Assembly: GCA_035546335.1 (NCBI GenBank)
Contig: DATKDP010000146.1
Span: 1-13,690 of the forward strand
Origin: DATKDP01 sp035546335
GTDB taxonomy: Bacteria > Acidobacteriota > Thermoanaerobaculia > Gp7-AA8
DNA: 13,690 nt
Direction of reading: 5' to 3'
Shown: in pieces, positions 1-5,676 of the stretch
Numbering within the stretch: position 1 is the first letter of the stretch
Layout of the letters: the number at the start of each line of letters is the position of its first letter
The notes under the pieces: model-generated
Database searches by the model: none
Seen by the model: only the letters and a program-made list of their open reading frames with translations
Told to the model about the DNA's origin: nothing
Program-made: the position numbers and the translations under genes

Positions 1-7
1 AACTCCC

Positions 8-120
8 GTCATCCTGAGCGAGGCGGGTGGGTGGGCGTGAGCGAAGGATCTGCGATCGGCAACTGTCTAAGAACACAGATCCTTCACTCACACCCGCCCC
101 CCGCCCTCGCTCAGGATGAC
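8..120. repeat. Palindromic intergenic repeat, copy A
   Basis: A long imperfect inverted repeat. The left arm begins GTCATCCTGAGCGAGG and runs to GAAGGATC (about position 50). The right arm begins GATCCTTCACTCACACCC and ends CTCGCTCAGGATGAC. The arms are about 43 nt each and enclose a 27-nt loop starting TGCGATCGGCAACTGT. The middle of each arm is G-rich/C-rich and pairs less well. A second copy lies at 13495-13607. It has no coding capacity of its own, so it looks like a REP/MITE-type dispersed palindrome moved or copied in trans. That class is my inference, as no transposase is visible here. Confidence 0.8.
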
Positions 121-257
121 GGCACGCGCGCCGATCGGGAGAAACGGTGTCCCTGCGAGCCCGCGTACACTGGATTCTGGGAAGAGTGAGCCCGCCTCTG
201 GTGTGGCTGGGCGAACCTCACTCCCCGTTACGGAAGGGTTAAAGTTGCAGCGTGGCG

Positions 258-285
258 GTGACGGCAACACGGCATCTTCTATAAT
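258..285 (+). promoter_or_regulatory. Promoter of the VWA gene, probably giving a leaderless mRNA
   Basis: A perfect -10 box TATAAT lies at 280-285, with a -35-like GTGACG (4 of 6 to TTGACA) at 258-263 and a 16-bp spacer. Only six bases separate the -10 box from the ATG at 292, so transcription should start at or next to the A of the start codon. There is no Shine-Dalgarno sequence. The rest of the 121-291 interval shows nothing else I can name. Confidence 0.65.
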
Positions 286-291
286 CGCCGC

Positions 292-1980
292 ATGCTCGAT
301 TCCTACTCCCTCCGGCGCAGCCGGCGCCTTCTCCCGTTCTTGCTCTCTTTTCTGATCGCCTTTCCTCTCCGGGCGCAGCAGCCCGAGAAGCTGGTCGAGT
401 CGATCGAGATCCGTGTCATCAACGTCGACGTGATGGTCACCGACGCGAAGGGGAACATCGTCACCGGTCTCACGAAAGACGACTTCATCCTCTACGAGAA
501 CCGGACACCCCAGGCGATCACCAACTTCTACGAGGAGCGCGCCGTGACGTCCACACCGGCGAGCCGGCCCGCGAGCCCGGCCGAGGACGTGGATGCGATC
601 GTCGAGCCGCGCACGCGCCGAGTCATCTTCTTCATCGACAACTCCTCGATCCATCCCTTCGGAAGGAATCAGATTCTCGTCGGCCTTGAGGAGTTCGCAG
701 CAAAGACCCTCCGCAGCGGGGACGAGATCATGGTCGTCACCTGGGGGCCGGGACTGAAAGTCGAGCTCCCCTTCACGACCAATGTCGCGGCTATTGCTCC
801 TGCATTGAAGCGAGTCGCCGCACAGAACACGGGGGCAGCGTCGCTGGTGAATCAGAGGCGCGAGACGGAGCGGCGGATTCAGAACGAAGTGGACATGATT
901 TCGGTTCTCGGGGTGCAGGACTGTTACGCTGCTGCGCTCACGCATACGCGCTTCTACTCCGAGCAGGTGCGGAATCAGGTCCGTTCCATGGTCACTGCAC
1001 TCAATGGCGTGATCTCGTCCCTGGCCGGGCAGGACGGTAAGAAGGCGGTGATCTTCTCGGGACAGGCATTGCCGATGTATCCCGGGATCGAGATGTTCCA
1101 GCACACCGACGAGGCGTTCGCTCCCTACTTCGGAACGCGAGGGCCGACCTCGCGAACCGAGGCGATCAGCCGCGGCGAGGGAGCTCTTCAGGAGTCGATC
1201 ACGCGAACGGCCAACGCGAACGGCGTCACGTTCTATGTCGTGAATTCGCGAGGCGGGCAGGATGAGTCGGAGACGCCGGCCGAACGATCGGTCCCCCGCT
1301 CCGATGAGGTACGGTTTCTCGAGTTCTCGAACAGCGCGACATCGCTGATGAAGATCGCCGATTCCACCGGCGGAGTTGCTGTGCTCCAGCCGAGCGACTA
1401 CGCCGCGACATTCGAGGGCATCGCTCGCGATTTCGACTCGTACTACTCCCTCGGATATCGTTCGAGCTCGCCGGAAGCAGGCGAGCGTGACATCCGTGTC
1501 GTGGCGAAGAATCCCGCCTATAAGGTTCGATCGCGACAGGGGCTGGTCGTCCAGACGAACGAAGCGGAGATCGCCGACCGCGTCATCGGGAATCTCTATC
1601 GCGAGGCGACTTCGAGTGACATCATCCTGCAGGTCTCGACGGGGCGGGTTCAGAAGCAGCGGCGCGGTCGCTTCAAGGTACCGGTCGAAGTCCGGATCCC
1701 GACCTCGGCGTTCACGTTGATTCCGCAGGGCGCCGAGCTCGCCGGCGGATTCACCGTCTTCATCGGCGTTGCCGATCAGAACGGAAATGTTTCCGAGGTG
1801 ACTCACAAAAGCCAGCAGCTTCGAATCCCCGCGGCGGATGAGAAGACGCTGCGAGGGAAGCACGTCACCTTCGTTATGGATGCGATCCTGCGCGGCGGCG
1901 AAAACACCGTCTCTGTGGCCGTGGTCGATGATCTTTCCCGCGCCATCGGGTTTGCCCGCGCCTCCGTTGCTGCGCGGTAG
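292..1980 (+). CDS. Secreted VWFA-related domain protein (Acidobacterial VWA family)
   Basis: A protein of 562 aa. Residues 1-28 form a signal peptide (RRSRR, then a hydrophobic run ending in LRA before QQPEK), so it is exported. Residues 35-80 carry the family's leading motif, a beta-rich stretch with VNVDVMVTDAKGNIVTGL and a following DDF..YEN. The VWA core starts near residue 107 with VIFFIDNSSI. This is a poor metal-site match, because the fifth position of DxSxS is Ile. The core closes near 385-425 with YYSLGYRSS and the KVRSRQGL segment typical of these proteins. The last ~110 residues are a beta-rich domain (GGFTVFIGVADQNGN). The family resembles the VWFA-related Acidobacterial domain (TIGR03436-like), whose function is unknown; an extracellular binding role is inferred. 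The ATG is set by the -10 box six bases upstream. It is a single-gene unit followed by repeats. Confidence 0.88.
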   Translation: MLDSYSLRRSRRLLPFLLSFLIAFPLRAQQPEKLVESIEIRVINVDVMVTDAKGNIVTGLTKDDFILYENRTPQAITNFYEERAVTSTPASRPASPAEDVDAIVEPRTRRVIFFIDNSSIHPFGRNQILVGLEEFAAKTLRSGDEIMVVTWGPGLKVELPFTTNVAAIAPALKRVAAQNTGAASLVNQRRETERRIQNEVDMISVLGVQDCYAAALTHTRFYSEQVRNQVRSMVTALNGVISSLAGQDGKKAVIFSGQALPMYPGIEMFQHTDEAFAPYFGTRGPTSRTEAISRGEGALQESITRTANANGVTFYVVNSRGGQDESETPAERSVPRSDEVRFLEFSNSATSLMKIADSTGGVAVLQPSDYAATFEGIARDFDSYYSLGYRSSSPEAGERDIRVVAKNPAYKVRSRQGLVVQTNEAEIADRVIGNLYREATSSDIILQVSTGRVQKQRRGRFKVPVEVRIPTSAFTLIPQGAELAGGFTVFIGVADQNGNVSEVTHKSQQLRIPAADEKTLRGKHVTFVMDAILRGGENTVSVAVVDDLSRAIGFARASVAAR

Positions 1981-2133
1981 CGCTGTCAGAAACCAGAAAC
2001 TAGAAACTAAAGACCAGAAGACTGTATCGGAAGCCGGAATCCGACCCGCGAGGCAGTTCTTTTCAAGTTTCAGGTTTGATTATTTCTGGTTTCGGTTTCT
2101 AGTTTCCGGTTTCTAGGTTCTTGGATCTGCGAG

Positions 2134-2152
2134 CTGAGAGTTCGTCTCTCAG
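2134..2152. repeat. Perfect short hairpin
   Basis: CTGAGAG-TTCGT-CTCTCAG is a perfect 7-bp stem with a 5-nt loop, inside the nested repeat element. No T-run follows it, so a terminator role is uncertain. It may be a structural part of the element. Confidence 0.6.
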
Positions 2153-2172
2153 AATTCTGGAGAATCAAAAAC

Positions 2173-2208
2173 CGGGCTCGGGCTCGGGCACGGGCGCGGG
2201 CACGGGTG
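2173..2208. repeat. Left hexamer array (CGGGCT type), six units
   Basis: Six consecutive 6-bp units: CGGGCT twice, then CGGGCA, CGGGCG, CGGGCA and CGGGTG. It is the left arm of an inverted pair with 2351-2386, and both arms begin CCGGGCTCGGG when read inwards. Confidence 0.8.
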
Positions 2209-2210
2209 AC

Positions 2211-2339
2211 TCACTCGGTTAGGCGCCGGGATTTGATCAACTTGGTCAGTATCTGCGCGATGCGGTCGAGAAAAGCCTTGTGCTCATGCGGAGAACCGAG
2301 ATCCTCAACTCCGACCAGGTTCAGTCCCGAAGCAGGCAA
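2211..2339 (-). pseudogene. Remnant resembling the C-terminal end of a four-helix-bundle (S23-type) protein
   Basis: Between the hexamer arms the minus strand holds 42 open codons ending in TGA at 2211-2213. The end reads HEHKAFLDRIAQILTKLI then KSRRLTE, an amphipathic last helix like those closing the small four-helix-bundle proteins of the 23S rRNA intervening-sequence family. No ATG or ribosome site precedes it. Going upstream, the frame runs straight into the hexamer array (Arg-Ala repeats), so the N-terminal three helices are missing. It is most likely a decayed or replaced gene end. The family assignment rests on recall of the helix pattern and is tentative; it could be a chance open frame. 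Confidence 0.35.
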
Positions 2340-2350
2340 CCGGCGCCTTT

Positions 2351-2386
2351 CCCGAGCCCGAGCCCGCGCCCGGACCCGAGCCCGGC
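2351..2386. repeat. Right hexamer array (CCCGAG type), six units
   Basis: Six 6-bp units (CCCGAG twice, CCCGCG, CCCGGA, CCCGAG, CCCGGC), inverted relative to the six units at 2173-2208. The equal unit number on both sides of a 142-bp core suggests a paired origin. Confidence 0.8.
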
Positions 2387-2483
2387 CTTTGACTCTCGAA
2401 TTTCAAATATTTTTGGGCAGTTTTTAGTTTTTGGTTTCTGCACGCGATGAGCTGGTGCCGGGAACTCTTTCCCCGGCTCTCCG

Positions 2484-2512
2484 TATCATTCGATGAAGCG
2501 GATCGAAGGAGG
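2484..2512 (+). promoter_or_regulatory. Possible -10 box and Shine-Dalgarno that set the start of the DUF4097 gene
   Basis: TATCAT at 2484-2489 is a possible -10 box; I see no convincing -35. Transcription from it would begin near 2496, after the ATG at 2493, so that upstream ATG could not be used. AAGGAGG at 2506-2512 then stands 4 nt before the ATG at 2517, the same spacing as AGGAGG has before the signal peptidase gene. Confidence 0.45.
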
Positions 2513-2516
2513 GATG

Positions 2517-3236
2517 ATGCATCGTCTTGCGATTCTGATCACCACAGCTCTTTTCGGAGCGACGTTGCCTCTTTCGGCTGACGACTGCAAATACACGGAA
2601 GAGCGGTTGGCGAGAGCTCGCGCCGAGGGAGTCACCAGCGTTCGAATCATTGCGCGGGCGGGCTCGTTGCGAGTCGTAGGGCGGAGCGGGGTCGCGGAGA
2701 TACGCGCCGAGGGGCTCGCATGTTCGTCCCGCGAGGCGCATCTGAGCGAGGTCAGGCTGACCACGTCGCGCATTGCGGGAGAGCTGCTGATCGAAGCGGA
2801 GCTGCCCGAGTTGTCCGGTGTGCTCTTCGGCAGATCGCCGGTCACGCGACTCGATTTGTCGGTGGAGCTGCCGGACCATCTTCCCCTCTCTGTCAGGGAC
2901 AGCAGTGGATGGATCAGGATCGAGAATGTCGGGAGCCTCAGAGTGGACGACGGTTCCGGCTCCATCGAGATCAGAGACGTGAAAGGCGATCTTCGCGTCA
3001 ACGACGGTTCCGGCTCGATCGAGATCCGCGATGTCGCAGGCGAGGTGGTCATCGAGGAAGACGGCTCGGGTGGGATCGACATCCGCAGAGTCACAGGCAG
3101 CGTCCGCGTAGAGCGTGACGGTTCGGGAAGCATTCACGTTTCCGACGTCGATGGGGATTTCGTCGTCGTGCGCGATGGCAGTGGTGGCATTCATCACGAT
3201 CGCGTCAAGGGCTCCGTCCGCGTGCCACGGCATTGA
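2517..3236 (+). CDS. Exported DUF4097-type beta-solenoid protein with DGSG repeats
   Basis: About 239 aa from the ATG at 2517. In-frame ATGs at 2514 and 2493 are alternatives, disfavoured by ribosome-site and promoter position. Residues 1-22 form a signal peptide ending LPLSA before DDCKY. Residues 40-120 are beta-rich, with one further cysteine (about residue 69) that could pair with Cys24. From about residue 128 there are six turns, DSSG then five DGSG(S/G)I, spaced 17-19 residues apart and alternating with short strands such as EIRDV and SVRVE. This is the pattern of a regular parallel beta-solenoid and fits DUF4097/adhesin-like proteins, often encoded near envelope-stress or anti-sigma genes in other bacteria. 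Function is unknown; it probably resides in the periplasm or on the surface. The chain stops straight after the last turn, with no capping or anchor domain. Confidence 0.82.
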   Translation: MHRLAILITTALFGATLPLSADDCKYTEERLARARAEGVTSVRIIARAGSLRVVGRSGVAEIRAEGLACSSREAHLSEVRLTTSRIAGELLIEAELPELSGVLFGRSPVTRLDLSVELPDHLPLSVRDSSGWIRIENVGSLRVDDGSGSIEIRDVKGDLRVNDGSGSIEIRDVAGEVVIEEDGSGGIDIRRVTGSVRVERDGSGSIHVSDVDGDFVVVRDGSGGIHHDRVKGSVRVPRH

Positions 3237-3279
3237 GTGGCCGAAGATCGCCCGCGGCGAGGGTGAGGGTTTTGGAGTA

Positions 3280-3294
3280 CGGCGCGTAGCGCCG
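3280..3294. repeat. Perfect GC hairpin downstream of the DUF4097 gene
   Basis: CGGCGC-GTA-GCGCCG is a perfect 6-bp stem, 44 nt after the stop codon. It is followed by CTCTCACA rather than a T-run, so it is at best a weak or factor-assisted terminator. A 12-mer at 3239-3250 (GGCCGAAGATCG) also occurs in the duplicated repeat at 12501-12512 and again near 12673, suggesting that dispersed repeat material lies in this spacer. Confidence 0.45.
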
Positions 3295-3306
3295 CTCTCA
3301 CATCAC

Positions 3307-3333
3307 GTGACGGCGACCCTCGTCCGGTATCAT
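3307..3333 (+). promoter_or_regulatory. Promoter of the TANGO2/phosphatase operon, probably leaderless
   Basis: TATCAT at 3328-3333 is a good -10 box, with GTGACG at 3307-3312 in the -35 region (15-bp spacer). The same GTGACGGC octamer sits at the same place before the VWA gene. Seven bases separate the -10 box from the ATG at 3341. The in-frame ATG at 3332 lies inside the -10 box, so it cannot be the start. Confidence 0.6.
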
Positions 3334-3340
3334 GCCGCCG

Positions 3341-4141
3341 ATGTGTCTGATCATTCTCTCCTGGCGGGAAGATCCACAGTACCCGCTCGTCGTCGCCGCG
3401 AATCGGGACGAGCTTCACGAGCGTCCAACGCGCCCCGCCGATTGGTGGCACGACTCTCCCTCGGTTCTCGCCGGCCGCGACCTCGTCGGTGGAGGAACGT
3501 GGATGGGGGTCTCGGCGTCGGGTCGCTTCGCCGCCGTGACCAATTACCGCGACGGCCTTGCAACACCACCGGATGGGCCTTCCCGAGGGCTGCTGGTCAT
3601 CAGATTCCTCCGCACTGATTCGACCGCCGCCGAGTTTCTCGCTCAGGCACGAACCGAGGTGCCCCTCTTCGCGCCGTTCAATCTCTTCGTCTGCGATGGC
3701 CGGACGCTCGGCTATCTCTCGAGCGTCCAGCCGGAAGCGGAGATTCTCTCACCGGGCGTCCACGGGCTCAGCAACGGTCTGCTCGACAGTCGCTGGCCGA
3801 AGGTCGAGCGAGGGCGAACCGCTCTTCGCGCGACGCTCGGCAGGGGAGCGCCCGACATGGTCGATCGTCTCTTCATGATGCTCCGCGATACGACGCGAGC
3901 CGACGATGGAGAGCTGCCTGACACGGGAGTGGGACTCGAGCTCGAGCGCGATCTCTCCCCGATGTTCATCGTGAGCCCGTGGCATGGAACGCGGTCATCG
4001 ACGGTTCTGCTCATCCGTGCAGGCGGCGAAATCGACTATCAGGAACGGGCTTTCGACGCGGAGGGGAGGATGACGGAGCGGAGATCGTATCGCTTCCACA
4101 CCGACGGGGAGCCTGCCGGGAGCCCGAGGGAGAGCCGATGA
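3341..4141 (+). CDS. TANGO2/NRDE family protein
   Basis: 266 aa, starting MCLIILSW. The NRDE (TANGO2) family characteristically begins Met-Cys-x-I/L. This start, and not the ATG nine bases upstream, therefore places Cys2 correctly for a possible Ntn-hydrolase-like nucleophile. The signature VVAANRDELHERPT follows at residues 17-30. Then come GRDLVGGGTWMG (about 45-56), FAAVTNYRD (about 63-71) and HGLSNGLLDSRWPKV (about 141-155), all family hallmarks. No signal peptide is visible, so it is cytoplasmic. In eukaryotes the family is linked to Golgi organisation and haem/lipid handling; the bacterial reaction is unknown. Length matches the usual ~250-270 aa. Its TGA overlaps the ATG of the phosphatase gene (ATGA), so the two should be co-translated. 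Confidence 0.9.
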   Translation: MCLIILSWREDPQYPLVVAANRDELHERPTRPADWWHDSPSVLAGRDLVGGGTWMGVSASGRFAAVTNYRDGLATPPDGPSRGLLVIRFLRTDSTAAEFLAQARTEVPLFAPFNLFVCDGRTLGYLSSVQPEAEILSPGVHGLSNGLLDSRWPKVERGRTALRATLGRGAPDMVDRLFMMLRDTTRADDGELPDTGVGLELERDLSPMFIVSPWHGTRSSTVLLIRAGGEIDYQERAFDAEGRMTERRSYRFHTDGEPAGSPRESR

Positions 4142-5676
4142 CGTTACGAGGAGTCATTCTCCTGGTACTGGGTCTCTCCCTTTGGAGTCCTTCGCAGGCG
4201 GAGACCTCTCGCGTCACGCTTCTGCACTTTTCCGACTACCACTCGCATGCGGTGCCGTTCTACGCGGACGGCGAACATGGTCGCGGGGGAATCGCGCGAG
4301 CCATCGGCTACCTGCGCCGGGAGAAGAAGCAGCCGTCGACCTTCGTCTTCAACGGTGGCGATACGATGAACCTCGGATCGCCGGCGTGGTCCGACAAGTA
4401 TCGATGTGTGGAGTGGCCATGGTTGAACGGTCTGGTCGACGCCATGGCTTTCGGGAATCATGATGCCGATTACGGCCCTGCGACATTCGATCGCTGTCGC
4501 CGCTCCGTCACCTATCCGATCCTCGGGGCGAACGTCGTCGATCATGCAGGCTCGCCTCTCTTCACAGTGGAGGGGAAGCAGTATGTCGTTCTGCGCTCGG
4601 GCAGCGTGAGAATCGGTGTGGTCGCCCTCGCCAGCGATGGCTTCGAGAAGCTGACCAGACCAGAGACGCGTCCCGCCGCCGGCGTTCGGTTCCTGCCTCG
4701 CATCGAATCGGCACAGAGCATCGTCCGCGCCTTGCGCGAGATCGAAGGGGTGAATGCCGTCGTCGTGATCGGACATGCGCACCGCGAAGAGGACTTCGAG
4801 CTCGCACGGTCCGTTCCCGGGATCGATCTGATCTTCGGAACCCACAGCCACATCAGAGAGGAGCTCACACGGATTCCGGGCACCGCCACCTGGTTCATCT
4901 CTCCACATCAGTACCTCGGATTCATCAGTCGCGTCGAGCTCAGGTTCGATGAGGGGCAGCTCGCCGGCGTCGAAGGACGGCTGGTTCGCATGGACCGGAA
5001 CATCGGCGAAGACCGCCGTGTCCGGAACGAGGTTCGGCGTCTGCGGAAACGACTCGAGCGGGACCCGGCGTACCGATCGCTGTTCGAGCCGATCGGGAAT
5101 GCCGCCATCGAGCTTTCACTCGATGGTCAGTTGCAGGGCGAGACGATCCTCGGGAATCTGGTCATGGATGTCGTTCGCTCGGCAGTGACGGCGCACGTCG
5201 CGCTCTCGACGACGAGCAGCTTCCGTCAGCCGATTCCTCCCGGGCGAATCGTGCTCGAGGACCTCCGGGCGGCTTTGCCGTATGAAAACAGGATCGTCAT
5301 GTACGATCTCGAAGGTGCTTCGGTTCGAGAGCTGCTCGAGCTCGGCCTTGGTCGTCGCGGGACCGATGCCTTCGCTCAGCTCTCAGGGGTGCGCGTGCGG
5401 AAGGAAGGAGACGAGCTCGAAGTCGAGATTCTCCGCGACCCTGCCGATCCTTCGAAGGGATTCGCGCCACTCGACGACGCGAGCACGTATCGAGTGGCGA
5501 CCACCGACTACATGGCTCGCATCGCCTCCGGCTATCGAGAGATCTTCGGACGCGCCGATGCAGTGGAGTCGGGACGCGAGGTGCGCGAGGAGGTGCGCAG
5601 GTTCATCGTCGCGAACAGCCCGGTCGCGGCGGAGCTCGACGGGAGGCTCTACTCTTCGCTCATCACCGACCAGTAG
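4138..5676 (+). CDS. Exported 5'-nucleotidase-like metallophosphatase (UshA family fold)
   Basis: 512 aa from the ATG at 4138, which overlaps the previous stop codon. The signal peptide is residues 1-21 (VILLVLGLSLW, cleavage after SQA). The N-terminal metallophosphoesterase has HFSDYHSH (Asp33, His35), FNGGDTMN (Asp75), AFGNHD (Asn107-His108), VIGHAH (His213) and IFGTHSH (His236, His238): the full two-metal ligand set. The C-terminal domain (about 320-505) has ILGNLVMDVVR and ALPYENRIV, as in 5'-nucleotidase C-terminal domains. Two substrate-binding motifs deviate. The usual NGG-x-R reads TTSSFR (358-363), and the GGDG segment after TTDYMA is replaced by RIASGY. It should hydrolyse phosphate esters in the periplasm, but nucleotide specificity is doubtful. 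The 3' end overlaps the convergent M14 gene by 28 bp. Confidence 0.88.
   Translation: MTLRGVILLVLGLSLWSPSQAETSRVTLLHFSDYHSHAVPFYADGEHGRGGIARAIGYLRREKKQPSTFVFNGGDTMNLGSPAWSDKYRCVEWPWLNGLVDAMAFGNHDADYGPATFDRCRRSVTYPILGANVVDHAGSPLFTVEGKQYVVLRSGSVRIGVVALASDGFEKLTRPETRPAAGVRFLPRIESAQSIVRALREIEGVNAVVVIGHAHREEDFELARSVPGIDLIFGTHSHIREELTRIPGTATWFISPHQYLGFISRVELRFDEGQLAGVEGRLVRMDRNIGEDRRVRNEVRRLRKRLERDPAYRSLFEPIGNAAIELSLDGQLQGETILGNLVMDVVRSAVTAHVALSTTSSFRQPIPPGRIVLEDLRAALPYENRIVMYDLEGASVRELLELGLGRRGTDAFAQLSGVRVRKEGDELEVEILRDPADPSKGFAPLDDASTYRVATTDYMARIASGYREIFGRADAVESGREVREEVRRFIVANSPVAAELDGRLYSSLITDQ

Larger units (their letters stand above)
1987..2440. mobile_element. Nested inverted-repeat element (heptamer and hexamer arms)
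   Basis: A 454-bp intergenic unit, starting 7 bp after the VWA stop codon. Its ends (1987-2008 and 2419-2440) are 22-bp inverted repeats matching at 20 positions. Both begin CAGAAACC when read inwards and are built of 7-bp units (AGAAACY). A second inverted heptamer block at 2087-2122 pairs with 1987-2020, making an inner hairpin-like unit. Further in are a short hairpin, six GC-rich hexamers on each side, and a core with a coding remnant. No target-site duplication is obvious and no transposase is encoded, so calling it mobile is an inference from its architecture. Confidence 0.5.

Noticed and set aside
88..1863. A 591-codon open frame on the minus strand opposite the VWA gene
   Set aside because: Its product is Arg/Asp/Leu-rich with no motifs or signal. 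The + strand gene has a signal peptide, promoter and family motifs. Long antisense frames are common at this GC content.
2211..2339. A diversity-generating retroelement accessory gene
   Set aside because: Only one helix-like end remains, and there is no reverse transcriptase, template repeat or variable repeat in the window. It is kept only as a tentative four-helix-bundle remnant.
2206..2427. A + strand open frame in the nested repeat element
   Set aside because: Its sequence is largely the translation of the hexamer and heptamer arrays (Arg-Ala runs), with no ribosome site.
3979..4137. An N-terminal extension of the phosphatase
   Set aside because: It overlaps the TANGO2 gene and would bury the signal peptide. 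The ATG at 4138, overlapping the stop codon, gives a clean signal peptide.
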